From Malurus cyaneus samueli (Eukaryota; Chordata; Aves; Passeriformes; Maluridae), in NCBI GenBank assembly GCA_009741485.1, contig CM019214.1, positions 5,195,965-5,259,964 of the forward strand: 64,000 bases of DNA, written 5' to 3'. A program made the translations under genes and the position numbers. Shown piece by piece: positions 40,681-52,920 of this stretch. The notes under the pieces are model-generated. The model saw only the letters and a program-made list of their open reading frames with translations, had not been told where the DNA came from and did not search any database. The number at the start of each line of letters is the position of its first letter. Positions within the stretch are counted from its first letter, which is position 1.

Positions 40681-41775
40681 TAGTCACACTGCTCCAAGAG
40701 TATTTATCACCAAAACAAAGGCCCTTGTATTCCTTCCCCATTTCTCTGTATGAGTAACCCCCGCACAATTAACAATAACATGAGAAAGAGAAGAGCTGAT
40801 AAAGAAACAGATTAGCCAGCATGACTGCAGCTCGTGAGAGAGAGGTTTGGGTATGAGGTGCTGTCAGTAAAAGCTTTACCACTTCATTTTTTTTAACCAG
40901 CTTTTAATTTTACCTTAAAATACGTAGAAACACGACCATCTGACTTTATATTGCAAGAGTAAAAAATCTGTTACCTCTTCTTGTATGAAGTGTAATTAAA
41001 CTTGGGAAAGATTTTATTTTGAATGCTAGTTAACATTGAACATGGCTACTCATGCTATTTCTACCTCACTTTGGTTTTGTGGTGTTCCTGACAATTACAT
41101 ATGACAATGTTACATCATCACCACGTGTCCATTGTGTGACCAGGTCTCATTGTTTAAGTAATAACAATGTAAATCATTTACAAAAACAAGTACAATCTCC
41201 CCCCAAACCTCTGCTTTACTAATTAAGAGCTTTTTTAACACTTGATTACAATAGGAACCCTCACTATTTCTCATGGCCTTTTTTATCAGAAGGTTTAAAT
41301 TGCGATTTGACAGAGAGATGGGTTTCTTCTTCCCCCCCTTATACATTAAACCTTCTCTTCAGAAAAATTATGGAGGAAAAACAGATTGCACGATTGTTTT
41401 CATCAGGGTTTTGTTTTGTTTGTTTTACTTTCTAGATCTTAGTTTTGGAGTGAGTCTGTCAAAAAGTATTTAAAAAGTTGAAAGCTTTATTGCTGCTTTT
41501 TTAAGCATAATTTGGGAATGACAAAGTATTAAACTGTAAAACATAATCAGTGTAGTTGAATACATAAATACCATATGGCATGTTATTTCATCGTTACTCG
41601 GTACTGGTTTATTACTTGGATATCATAATATATTGTGTTTTAACACCAACACTGTAACATTTACTAATTATTTTTATAAACTTCTGTTTTACTGCATTTT
41701 TTTTTTCACAACATACCAAATTTCACCAAATATATGCCTTACTATTGTATTATATACTGCTTTACTGTGTATATC

Positions 41776-41781
41776 AATAAA
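41776..41781 (+). terminator. DMD: DMD distal polyadenylation signal
   Basis: AATAAA lies in the context TATCAATAAAGCACGCAATT, which matches the end of the mammalian dystrophin 3'UTR as I recall it. Cleavage is expected about 15-20 bases downstream, near 41798. Confidence 0.92.
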
Positions 41782-42803
41782 GCACGCAATTATGTTATAA
41801 ACAGTGCGGGAGTTTTTGTGGAGGTTCAGCCCTTGCCCAGCACATTCTCCAGCAATCCTTGCCACACTGCCACTGCCCAAAATTCCCTGTGGCAGCACTT
41901 CAGTGCCTCAGCTCTCCCTGGTTTGGGTTTTTCTCCCCTGTTGAAGTTGTTGAACCTCCCGTGCTCCCCAAGCTTTTGGCGTTTTGTTGGCCCTACATTT
42001 CGTGCCTGATCCCTGGCAGGACCATCAGACCAGATTGACTGAGTCCAACACTTGACAGTCTTCTTGCCACCAGGCATAAAGTTAGGAAAAGCCTCTTTGG
42101 GGCTTGGGGAAGTGTGTGTTTCCATCAGAGAGAACTGATCACACTTCTCCCTTATTGAGGAAATGTGTGGGCTTTGATACCCAGACTCCACTCAGCTGTG
42201 TCACAATGCTGTCTCTGAGCTACCTTTTGGTGACAGAAAGAATGTGATGAAAAATAATAAAACACAAAGGCAAAACCAGCATATGCCTGACTATGATTTT
42301 GATGATACAGTGAAAGAGAAGGTGGGAATTTCCTCATTCCATTCACTCAAGGAAATAAATACACATCCCACATCTCCTCTCCCAGACTCGAGTTACTCTG
42401 GATTCACTCCTACTTACAGGAATCAGTGTGTGCTTTGCTGTGCTGAAGTCTCCCCTGAAGACTGTACAATTCACAAAGCACAGCACAATTCACATCACCC
42501 CAGTGATGACTCTGTTGAATTCAATTAATCAAGGGGGAGGACGGCTCTATTTTCTTCCCTCACACCTGCAACGCCACGATTTACAACTCCTAACATCCCA
42601 TCAACAAAACTTGGTGTTTCTGAGTGGCTCTTGAGAATGTTTTCCTTGTGTATGTTCAGTGAAATATCCTCCTTATTTTAAGGACAAAGTTATTTACTGG
42701 TCAGTGCATCTCCTTTGCTTTCTGGACAGAGGGGAAGATCAGTTCTCTTCGGTTTTGTCTGCCATTTACTTATAGACTTCACAGTCTTTGCTCTACCTTT
42801 TCA

Positions 42804-42895
42804 ATGGATGGATGGATGGATGGATGGATGGATGGACAGGGATGGATGGATGGATGGATGGATGGATGGATGGATGGATGGATGGATGGATGGAA
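42804..42895. repeat. (GGAT)n tetranucleotide microsatellite
   Basis: More than twenty units of GGAT are present, interrupted once near 42836 by ACAGG. An apparent protein of repeated DGWM units in one frame is an artefact of the repeat. Confidence 0.97.
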
Positions 42896-45365
42896 ATCCT
42901 GAGGCTATGTTAGCCAGGTTAGCCACACTGCAGGGGTTGGAGGTTCCCTTTTCAATGAAGTCACACATATCTGCTCCCCACTGCCCAGCTCGGTGTCAGA
43001 CCTTTGCAGCTCAGGGCAGTGCATGTTGATCATTGGCTGCATGGCCCCTGATCACCATCTCTCAGCCAGTGAGTGCTGCCCAGCCCATCCCCGGGCTTGC
43101 TGCTGTAATTTGGGAGCGCAGCATGCCCCTGCCAGCCCCATGGGGCTGTGTGGGCACTCTGCTCTGCTGCAGTGATGGGGCAGGAGAAACCAGGGAGGAG
43201 GACAGCTAAGTTGAGTGGAAAAAAACTCATGTCTCTTCAGCTAGGATGGGGGAAAAGAGGGAAAGAAGTGCTGTGCAGGATGCAGAAAAGGTCTGCAGCT
43301 GGAAGTGTGTGTGATTGACTCCATGGTGGTGCCTGCAGCACAGCATCCCCAGCCTCAGCACGTGTGGCAGGCACAGCGCTGGAGTGCTGCAGGAAACATG
43401 ACCCTTCCAAACCCACCCTGCACTCCCTGCCCGGTGGCAGCCTCAAAGTGCTGTGATGATCCATCAGTCACTTTTGCACCAGGGTGCCCTGCAGGGAAGG
43501 ACAGCTGCCACAGCTGCAGGGTGGAGCTGAAGTTCTGACACCCCACTGGACAGGATCTTATCCCCCTGCAAAGGTGCAGGAGCAGCAGTGGGCACTTCAC
43601 TGGCTCTGACACATTTTGGCTGCCCCGGGGCACACCTGTGCAGCCAGGCTAAAAAACAATAAATCTTCCTTTTCTTGACTCAGGCTCACCAGGAATTTGT
43701 TTCGGCTCTGAGCAAGCATATCAACTTGCTAGAAAGTGCCATAAATCTGTGCAAGAAAAATGGGCCTGCTGAGACCAACTAAGGTGTAACATTTCCATAC
43801 ATGAACCCCATAAGCTGATAACGCTGCTCACCAGCTGAGCAATGTGACTGCAGCAAATAAGCAGTAGCTCATAGTGCCAAAAAACTTGCTATAAAATCAC
43901 CTGTGGTTAAGGGAGGGATGAAAGTTAAGGAAATCTTGGAGATATAGAAGTGAACTGTGGGACTTCAAAAATATGAGGTGCTCTTTCAGCCTAATGCCTA
44001 AATCCCTACTGCTTTCCAGCCCAAGGCTCATATTAGTCAGCTTGGCAATTGTTTACCAGGTGTAAAGACTTCTTTTTGTTGTCATTATCTGAGCATTACA
44101 ATGGATATGGCATTTATTTAATATCTGGCACATGCTTGTAAAAAGCTGAGTCCAAGCAAGTTCTCCCTATTTGCTGACATAAGCAACTCACTGCTTGTAA
44201 GACTTTACTCTCTCTCACCCCTCTAAGCACAGATAGAGGGAAAGAAAACACAGCACAACAGTATTTTATTGTCTTTCTTGCTGAATGGAAGAGGTTGTTC
44301 TTTTTCTTAAAAAAAAACTTCTCTGGGAATAACAGCATCCTCACACCAATCTATTGGTATGTTTGAATTTGCAGCTAGTAAAAAAAAAAAGAAAAAAAAA
44401 AAGAGAATACAACTCTAATTCTATAACAGGAAACCAAGACATTCTGTTAATTCACTCAGCATTCCTGTATTTGTTTCTTTCCCACATGCTCTACCTAATG
44501 ACCCAAACCAACAACACAGAGTGCCATTTTGGAGATAAAATCTCTTTCAGACCATTAACAATCACACTAAATAAGATGAGGCTCTTTAAGAACACATTAT
44601 TATATGTGTTCTTGAACTCAAGGACAGGTTACATAAATCCACCAGTTACACCTCGTGGGGCTGTGGTCATTCGGGGAAAAAAGAGGCAGAGTGGAACCCC
44701 AAAGTGTTTGGGGAACACAAGTCAGGTGCTGTCTCTAGAGAGATTTACACAAGGGTATTTTATACACTGGTGGTGCTGCAACATTGTGTGAGGTTAGAGC
44801 AATTTCAGACCGGGTACCATGTCCCAAAATAAGACTAAAACTGTTCAATTAAAACTGTTGGAACTCCTTGCTGTTCAGTTTGCACCAAAGATGCCCCTCC
44901 TGATGGCCTGTGGTGGACTAGTACATAATCAAAAATACCATCATGAGAAGATTTTTGCTTCTGCATCAGGGTAATTTTTAGTTGTGCCTCATTCACCAGA
45001 CAAATGGGTTTATTCTAGCACTGATGTAGGAGATGCTTCTTTTCACACAGAAGATTAATGGCAGTTGCCAACATAATTCCCTGCTGCATCCCACAGTGAA
45101 TGTTTAGATAAAGGCTGCAACCAGCTGCAGATGATAAGACATGAAACTACTGGGGTTTTTCCTACCAACCACAAATATGTGATTAGAGATTAGAAAATAT
45201 TAGGCATGTTAGAATAAATGCTAGATACATTAATACACACCAGAATGCACACAGACAGAGGCATGAAACACAAGTGTGTGTGTGTGTGTGTAGATCCATG
45301 CTCACACATATCCCAGACATGCTCATACAAGCCTTTGCTGTGCTGAGCCTGTGAACCATTCAATT

Positions 45366-45422
45366 AAAAAAAAAAAAAAAAAAAAAAAAACAACAAGAAA
45401 ATAACCAAAAAAAAAAAAAAAA
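45366..45422. repeat. Paired poly(A) runs (A25 and A16)
   Basis: Two A runs are separated by about 16 A-rich bases. They resemble a degraded homopolymer. No retroposed gene body is evident upstream on either strand. Confidence 0.85.
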
Positions 45423-46000
45423 CCAGAATTGTGGTGTAAATAAGATAACTTGACAATGTGCATTAATTCAGCTTTATGTTAAATTATAACAGCCTGTGTT
45501 TTGCAGCAGCAGAGCAGTACTTTGTGAAGCAGTTGCTGAAGTTTCTTCAGGAATTTAGATTCTAAGGAAGTGGCTGTGAGCACATTGGCTCAATCTAATG
45601 CCTGCTTTTGTTATTATTCTGAAACACCTGGCAGAGCTGGCATGGCCTTCCAGCCTTGGCAGAAGATAATAAAGGCATCAAGCCTATAACTTAGCTTCTT
45701 TCATCTTTTCTTTCCCTCCCCACTTTTTTTTAACCTCACTGATAAGCTCAAAGCCTTTCTTCAGCAAGACCTTGCAGGCAGGCGAACGCTGCTGTCTTTC
45801 AATGGCTCACCATGCATGTGTTTCTTTCTACCTGTTTTTGTCAGCTTCCCCTTCTACATTAACAAAAATTAAAAGTCAAAACAGTACAGGAAGGGAAAAG
45901 ACCATTTGCATCTCTAGGTCTTTTTGCTAGATACCCCAGGGCTTCCTATTTTCCTACTGCAAAGCTGCAGCACAGTGAGCTTCTATCAGATGCTGTGAAC

Positions 46001-49000
46001 GTGGTACACGGGGGGCTCTACCCCCTGCTTTTTTCAGTATATAAGGTTTCTTTAAAAGTTCTCTAATCCCTAGGATACTTTATCTCTCCCAACAAAAACA
46101 GGTTGCCTTTTACTTGGCCATCACCCATACTTTGCTCCTGATGTGGTGGCCTGGCTGTGCTGAAGTGCTGGACAGCTGAAGGCTGCGCTGTCACCATCAG
46201 GCACTGCCCTGTCCCAGCCAGGCTGCCTGTCCCTGCACCCATCCTCACTTCCATCCCCATCCCACTCCATCCTCACGTGCAGCACAGTGGAATGGAGCTC
46301 CACAGCACCAGCCTCACCCTCGGTGACAGGGATGCCCCAGTCCCACCCCACTCTGGCACACGCTGCTGCCAAAATGCCCCATGATCGGAGCCACCCCGAG
46401 CTCCCCATCACGTGGCTGACACTGCAGGGCTGTGCCTCATTACCCCCTCTCCCCTCCTGTTTTTAACAAACCCCATGAACAACATCTCACCACAAACCTG
46501 ATCCAGGGATCCCTTCCAGTGCAATTCATTTGCTTAACGCTCCGTGTTGCCTTTCCTCCTGCTGAGGTTTTTATTCCCCTCCACTAATTTGCCTACTGAG
46601 TCTCATTTTTTCGTGCTTCATTAACATTTTCCTTTGTGCCTCTTCCAATACACAGCTTTACTTACAGAGCAGGCTCTGCCCCTCTGGCCCCCATCTCCCA
46701 TTCCTGCTGGGCTCTCCGCTTGCTCTCCGTGCACTTAGGAACACATGGGCCTGGGGTTCCATTCCTCCCTCATAACCTTGGGTTTGATTTTCTATTTTTT
46801 CTAAATCTCAATGTCTCTAACAGTGAAGACTTTCAGTGGGAGTTTCCTTTTTTTTAAAAAAATTTACTGATGCAGGTGGTTACAATGTCTGTAGGAAGGT
46901 ATGCTGACCCTCCTTTGATTGTTTAGGTGATTTTTTCCCCTTGTTTTGTTTAGGGGGAGTTTATTTGAAGAGTTTAGGGAATTTATTTGCTTTTTTTTTA
47001 AGAACAGAGGTTGTCACCTTGCTTGCTTCTGGGATTTGTGTTGGCCCACATGACCAACAAGGCTGCACAACCTTCCTGTGAACTGTGACTGCCAAAGGCA
47101 GCCCAAAGGACTCTGCTTCCAAAGGGGGCTGAGACTGCACGGCTCATGTCCTGTGGAGGCACTTCACTCCAGGACCTGCTTCATTTTTATTCTTAAAGAG
47201 ATGAAAGCTGCTATCCCGTTTTCTCATGGGTACCTGCACCTCACAGAACGGCTCACTGCAGATCCAGCAGCCAAACCTGGAGGATGAGATTGAGGAAATC
47301 AGGCACTGAAGGCACTTTGCTGCTCACCTGCAGCACGGAGAGGCTTAGGGAGGTGCCATCCCCAGCAGGGACAGCCCGTGGTGACAAGCCCAGATGGACA
47401 AATGTCAGGCATCAGCAGCTCAGGGCACTGGGGATGGCAGTGGCTGTTGCTATGGGCACCAGAGCAGGGAATGGTAATAATGCCAAGGCAGACTGAGGGG
47501 GAAAGGGTAACACAGGATATCTCTCCATTTCATCTCAAATATGGCTCCAAATTAACTGCAGGGAGTAATTACCTGTGAAAAACTAATAGTGATGGTTCTG
47601 TGGTTTAGAAGAAAACTCCTTTAGCAGCGGGCTGCAAGAGACACCTCTGATTTCTCCTGCCATAAAAGGGCATTTTTTTGCTTTTGTATGAGAACAGAAG
47701 TCACAGCCATGAAGCAGCTCACCTCAGTTATTGCTAAGGCAGCTGTTTCATTATGGCATGTACTGCTGGGTATTGTATTTTCCAGATTGTTGGCTGTTGT
47801 GCTCTGGTGGCCTTCCCACCCATTCCCCCAACCCCAATGGAAGGATTCCATTTCCATTTTCTCAGCTCTCTTGCTCAGTTTTTTTACAGCTATGCTCTGT
47901 GTATGATCCCAGAACTTTGATCCTTGCCTGGCACCTGCAGAATAACCTTCCTGACTTCCATCCAATTTATACAAACTATTTGACCTTTTTCCTTCTGCCT
48001 TCAATCACAAAGCACTAAACTGCCAAGAAGAGCCAGCGGGAGCAAGGCACAGCATCCCACAGAAAGAGCAGAGCGTTGGGATGCCTGTTGAGGCAGGGTT
48101 TTCATTAACAAAGACACTCATTGCCCTACAGCTTCCTGGCTGCCAAGGCCAGGTGATAGCATTGCTAGTTGGGTTTTTGCCTTTAGTTTCTTTTCTACAG
48201 CTTCTTATAGATTGCTGGTTGGGATCTTGCTTCTAGTTCCCTTTCCTACAGCTTCTTCTGTCCTTTCCTGTGACACTTTAAAGATCAGTCTGTGTGGGGT
48301 GATGGTGGCATCTTCAGCCTCTCTGCAGAGGGAGGCTTCTGGCATTCAGAAACCTCACCCCTTGCTTCTGGAGAAGGAGTTTTAACCTCAGTTAATGAAG
48401 CCACCTAAATCTGACATTTCCAAAGTCCGGGCACCTAATATTCTCACTTACAAAAGAAAGGCTATTGAAATTAGTGCTCCTGTACTCCTTTCCCTTTGCC
48501 TCTCCCTGTTGCCTCCTCTGCCTTCACTCTGGAGCTGTGGGAAGAGCAGTCCTGAGCTGCCACAGCAGCATCACCCACACCCCTGACCCCACATTGGCTT
48601 TCTTGGCATTGTCACAAGTGTATGATGCTGGATCAGCTCAGCTCCATCAAATTCCTTCTGCCAGGTGCCACCACCGTGACCAAGCTGTGCCTGTGCCAGG
48701 TCAGGGGTGGTGGCTCCAGGGCACAGGGGCAGAGCAGCAGGGTCTGTACTCCTGTCCTGGTGTCCTGCAGCTCCCGTTTGCGACTCCACGCGGCTCCAGA
48801 GTGCTTTCATGGTCTGGGTGTCACAAACACCGAGGGAAATGCTCGGTGCTGTGAACTCGATGGACACTTAAAAAGCTGTGAGATCTAGAGAGACACAGAG
48901 CTGCACACATTTTTGTGTGTCATTACTGCGTAAGAAACTGAGAAATCCTGCAGGTTGGATCCATTATGTGCAGCACATTATCCTGTGACATGGAGAAGAG

Positions 49001-51640
49001 ATGCGGGATCATTCCCAAAACACCGTTCCCCACCGATAAATTGCAGCGAGCAGGCTGGAAGCTGCGCAGCATGAAGGATAACCTACTTAGGATGAGCACG
49101 TGTGTGATGCTATCAGGAATATTGATGCAGTTACAGCCCTCATGGCAGGTTTGAGGAAAGGGTGATATCAAATCACAATTTGCAGAGGTGCAGGGGAGGC
49201 AGCAGCCTGGAAGCAAAGCCACCTCACATTTCCCCCAGGCTGGGCTACTCCCTCAGCACCAGGTTATTTGCTCGCTGCAGTCTTCATCCTCCCACAAAGT
49301 GTGAATTTCAGTATAGAAAAGAGAAAATAGGTGAATTTGTGTTCCAGTGGCTGCTGGAGAGGTGTGCCTGTTTGTGAGCACATGCTTACCTTTGGGAAGC
49401 CCCCTGCAGAGGTGCCTCCAAATTGTCAGACACACCTCAGGGAGATGGCACAGAAGGGCTGGGGCTACTTCTTGAGAGGGATAAGAGTTTGGGAATCCCT
49501 GGAGCCAGATCAGGCATTTGCACAGAGGAATCTAAATCCAAATCTGTTCTTCCTGATGGCGGAAGTGGGGGATGAGGAGGACACGCAGGGGCAGCAAAGT
49601 GACAAGACAGCAACTCATCAGTTGAGGTGTTTTGGTTTACACATGGCTCCAGGTGCTTCAGAAGATAATTTTGAGGTGGCACAGGCTGTGGGGCACCTCG
49701 TTCAGCAGCATGCTTGCAGCAGAGGCCTCTTTAAGGCAGAAATAGTTTAATTTATGAAAGGCTCACGTGGAGCTTTCCTGGCTGAGGCAGGAGCACAAGG
49801 CAACCCATGTTTTCCAGGGCAGTCATCCATTAACGGGCGATTTCCCCATCCTTCCCTGAACTCTGAAGCCCTCTGCTAAGCTCTGGTGCACATCATTTCT
49901 GTAAGCACAAAGCAGCATTTTAATTTTAAGCACTTGACAGTGTCATGGGTTTCACTTCAATTGTTCTTATACGCGGCAGGACCCCGGGTTTCGTGCTGCA
50001 CTCCAGTAAAGGCAACAAACAGCAACTCAAGGAGCAAACTGCTTGGAGCTTGACATTTCTCCTGTAATCTAAAGGAAAGAAGGAAAGAAATGGAGAAAGG
50101 GAAAAAGGGGAAGGGGTGAGAGAGAGAGGGAAAGAGAGAAGCTCTAAAACTATAGGAGCTAACGAAACAGCCGTAAAATATTTCTGCTCCCCCAGTTAAT
50201 ATTTAATACGATGTGTAGGTAGGATGCTGGGCCAGCCTGAAGTGTGAGTCTCTGCCTGAGCACATCAAATGTGACTGTACATGGCCAAATGCAGCCATAC
50301 ACAGCCATCAAACCTGCCTGCACACAGGGAATATCCTCCTCAGTCACAGCTAAGCAAACAACAAATCTTTCTCTCTTCTGCAGCCTGCCCAGTGCCTTTG
50401 CTACCCTTTGGTGATTGCACTGCAGTCTGCAAAGCAGCTGGGGGCACAGATGTGTGTGCAAGCAGCAGGGGTTATACAGAAATACATACATCTAATCAAA
50501 CTTTTATTAACCCATGGCCTTCCATCTCAAAAAAAAAGCATGGTTGAAGCAGCCGTGATTTGTAACGGCTGCAGCCTCCTGACTGAGTGGAAAATCATTT
50601 GCAAACTACTTCTGATTTTCTGTGAAGGGTTTCATTATGTGCCAGCACTTGCCTGGAGCCCTTGGGCAGATCTGAGGGCTGCTGATGGTTTGCTGACCTG
50701 GGGGGATGCCCAGGAGTGGCACTGGGACCGGGTGTGCAGGGCTGTGCAGCACCTTCAGTACTCACAGGTAGGAGCAGGGTGTCTCTCACAGAGAGGTGAC
50801 AAGAAGATGCTCCAGCTGGGAAGTCCTCGTTTTGGGTTGTTTCTGTGGCTTTTTGTTCCATTTCAGCTCAGCAAGGTCCATGGGGAGGGCAGACCCTGAC
50901 ATCTGTGGCACTCTCACACCATCCTGTAATGGGAGTGTCCTCTGCTGTCAGTGTTTATTGCTCCTGTTGGAGTGCTGGATCCAGCATCCCAGTGGAGAAA
51001 GCAGAAATAGAGAAGCCTTTTCTTTCTTAAACAAGCAACTCTTTGCCCCAAATATTAGCCAGCTGTGCAAAAATCCCAAGACTTTCAGGTTTCCAAGAAG
51101 TTTCTGCTCTTTGTTCTTTAGTAGTTCCATTGAATCCCCCTAAAGCTCCCCTAGATGCTCCAAGTCATTTCCAAATTATCCCTCACTCGCCCCATCCCAG
51201 CCCAGTCCCACCTGCTCCAGGGACTGCTCCTTATCCATCCCTCAGCTGTCCCTCTCTGTCCTGGGAGCTCTGGGGGTGTCCTCACTCCAGATTCTCTTTT
51301 CCCTCTCCTACACCACCAGGTGCCATTGGGGTGGCTTTGGGGTGCCACAGGGAGGGCAGGAACCTCCTCAGTCTCCCCTGAGGAGCATGGCATGGCAGCT
51401 CTGCAGGGACAAGGAGTGTGGCAGTAGGGGAGGAAGGAACTGAGGACCAAAAGGACCACAGGAAAGTTTATTCCAGTGGGCAGAAGAGGAGGACAGGAAC
51501 ACATTCTCAGCCATCCTGCTCAGAGCAGCAGCAAGAACATTGTCTGCAAGGCAGCGAAACCAGGACGAAGGGGTGAGAGAGAAAATGAAAGCGTAATTCA
51601 ATTTCAGCCCTGCCTGGGGGTGATCCTGTGGCTCACACTG
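46001..51640. other. Intergenic DNA, moderately GC-rich
   Basis: No gene is recognised. GC content rises relative to the DMD introns. Small structures include a G6/C5 inverted repeat around 46010-46025 followed by a TATATAAGG at 46038, a 50-bp tandem dimer (48161-48260), and a purine-rich GA tract at 50071-50142. Numerous overlapping open frames are typical of GC-rich non-coding DNA and none resembles a known protein. Confidence 0.7.
48161..48260. repeat. 50-bp tandem dimer
   Basis: Two consecutive 50-bp units begin ATTGCTAGTTGGG and ATTGCTGGTTGGG and share CTACAGCTTCTT near their ends, with several substitutions between them. Confidence 0.85.
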
Positions 51641-52920
51641 TTCCCTGGAAAGCGGTGGCTCACGGAGGAGCAGAGACCTTCCTGAGGCGGCCCTCGCCTC
51701 AGCCACAGCGGGCACTCCCAGCCACGCTCCCCGCTGCCCTCTGTGCCCCGCTCCTCCTCGCTGCCTGCCTTTTCCAGAAGGCTTTTACCCTGCTCGCCCT
51801 CTCTGGGTGCCTCATCCTCCCTCCATCGATTTTGTCAGCAAATCTTCTGTTTTTGACCCGTGAAGGTGCCGGGCCGCCGCCGCCTCCTCCTGCCCCACAC
51901 GCCTTTCCCTGTCACACGGAACCCGCCCGGCCCTGCAGCTCCCGGACACGCTGTCCCCACAGCCACAGCTGCCAGGGCCGTAGGAAAACACCTCCTATTC
52001 TGCTTTAACCCAGGAACTCAGCACGGCGAGACCTCATCGGCGACCCGGCGGGGGATGGTGAGGCACCACGGGCACAGCGGGAAGGGCCGGTGGAAAGAGG
52101 GAAGGGAGTGGCGGGAAGGCGGTGGACGGGGACTGTGGAAAGAGGGAAGGGCCGGTGGAAGAGGGAAGGGCCGGTGGGGAGGGAGGGTGGGGAGAGGGAA
52201 GGGCCGGTGGAGAGGAAGGGACTGTGGGGAGCGGGAAGGCCGGTGAGGACGGGGAGTGAAGAGGGAGGGCGTGGAAAGAGGAAGGGCCGGTGGGGAAGGA
52301 GGGCCGTGGGAGAGGAAGGGCCGGTGGAGAGGAAGGGCCGGTGGAAAGGGAAAGCGGTGGGAAGAAGGCCGTGAAGAGGGAAGGGCCGGTGGGGAGAGGG
52401 AAGGGCCGGTGGAAAGAGGGAAGGGCCGTGAGAGAGGAGGGCGGGGGAGCGGGAGCCGGTGAAGAGGGAAGGGTTGGTGGGGAAGGGAGAAGGGCGGTGG
52501 GAAGGAAAGGTGGCTGGAAAGAGCGGCGGAAGCGGAAGATGTGAAAGCGGGAAGGGCCGTGGGAGGAGGGAGGGCCGGTGGAAAGCGGGAGGGGACGTGG
52601 AAAGGTGGAAGGCGGTGGGGAGCGGGAAGGAGACGATGAAAAGCGGACCTCCGTGCTGGACGCCAGTCCTCTAGCTTGATGCAGACAGGCCTCTGCTCAC
52701 ACCTGTACAGCTCTTGCACCACCCAAATTCCCCAGCAAGCCGTCCCTCTGGACACACACGGGGATGGATGAGCTGATTACAGCCTCTGCAGCTCCAAAAA
52801 GGAAGGGGCAGAGATGCCAGCCAGCATTTGCATCCTTCAGGCAGGCAGAGCACAGGTTGTTGGTGCACAGCGGGGGCAGGTATCAAACACAAACGCTGTT
52901 CTATTACCGCTGGGGGAAGG
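51640..52920. promoter_or_regulatory. GC-rich, CpG-bearing tract (possible CpG island)
   Basis: This is the most GC-rich and CpG-rich part of the window, including GGGCCGCCGCCGCC near 51870 and CATCGGCGACCCGGCGGGGG near 52040, followed by the minisatellite. An AAGGTAAGC splice-donor-like sequence sits at 52917-52925. In mammals TAB3 lies downstream of DMD on the same strand, so its upstream exon is one possible owner. No TAB3 coding sequence is present here. The CpG density may instead come only from the minisatellite. Confidence 0.35.
52077..52640. repeat. Degenerate G-rich minisatellite (~20-bp unit)
   Basis: Many variants of GGGAAGGGCCGGTGGAAAGA occur in tandem with frequent one- to few-base length changes. 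The strand is strongly purine-biased. Long open frames in both directions (a Pro/Ser/Phe-rich one on the minus strand and Gly/Arg/Glu-rich ones on the plus strand) follow from the repeat and should not be read as genes. The G runs could form quadruplex structures. Confidence 0.93.

Larger units (their letters stand above)
39339..41798 (+). other. DMD: DMD 3'UTR (exon 79)
   Basis: This region follows the canonical stop and runs to the distal poly(A) signal. Two blocks, about 39425-39800 and 40940-41798, closely resemble the mammalian dystrophin 3'UTR as I recall it. Examples are TTTTACACGTCTATGCAATT, GATAGCTAAATAACTTGCCA and the terminal TGTTTTAACACCAACACTGT. The middle (about 39830-40930) does not look alike and contains A-rich runs and a GC-rich segment. 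The conserved blocks may carry mRNA stability or microRNA sites. The end is estimated from the position of AATAAA. Confidence 0.9.
41799..46000. other. Intergenic DNA just downstream of DMD
   Basis: No gene is recognised. The stretch holds a GGAT microsatellite (42804-42895), A-rich runs near 44380-44403 and 45366-45422, and a short (GT)n near 45279. Open frames are short and look random in composition. Confidence 0.75.

Noticed and set aside
42715..43029. Frame encoding repeated DGWM units
   Set aside because: It is an artefact of the GGAT microsatellite.
43640..43780. LTR-like end with AATAAA near 43660
   Set aside because: It has no matching second LTR, no TG...CA boundaries that I could define and no internal retroviral sequence.
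46010..46046. G6/C5 inverted repeat followed by TATATAAGG
   Set aside because: It resembles a hairpin plus TATA box, but both motifs are short, there is no linked gene and the pairing could be chance.
52018..52755. 245-codon minus-strand frame rich in Pro, Ser, Phe and Leu
   Set aside because: It is the translation of the G-rich minisatellite's complementary strand; length and composition follow from the repeat.
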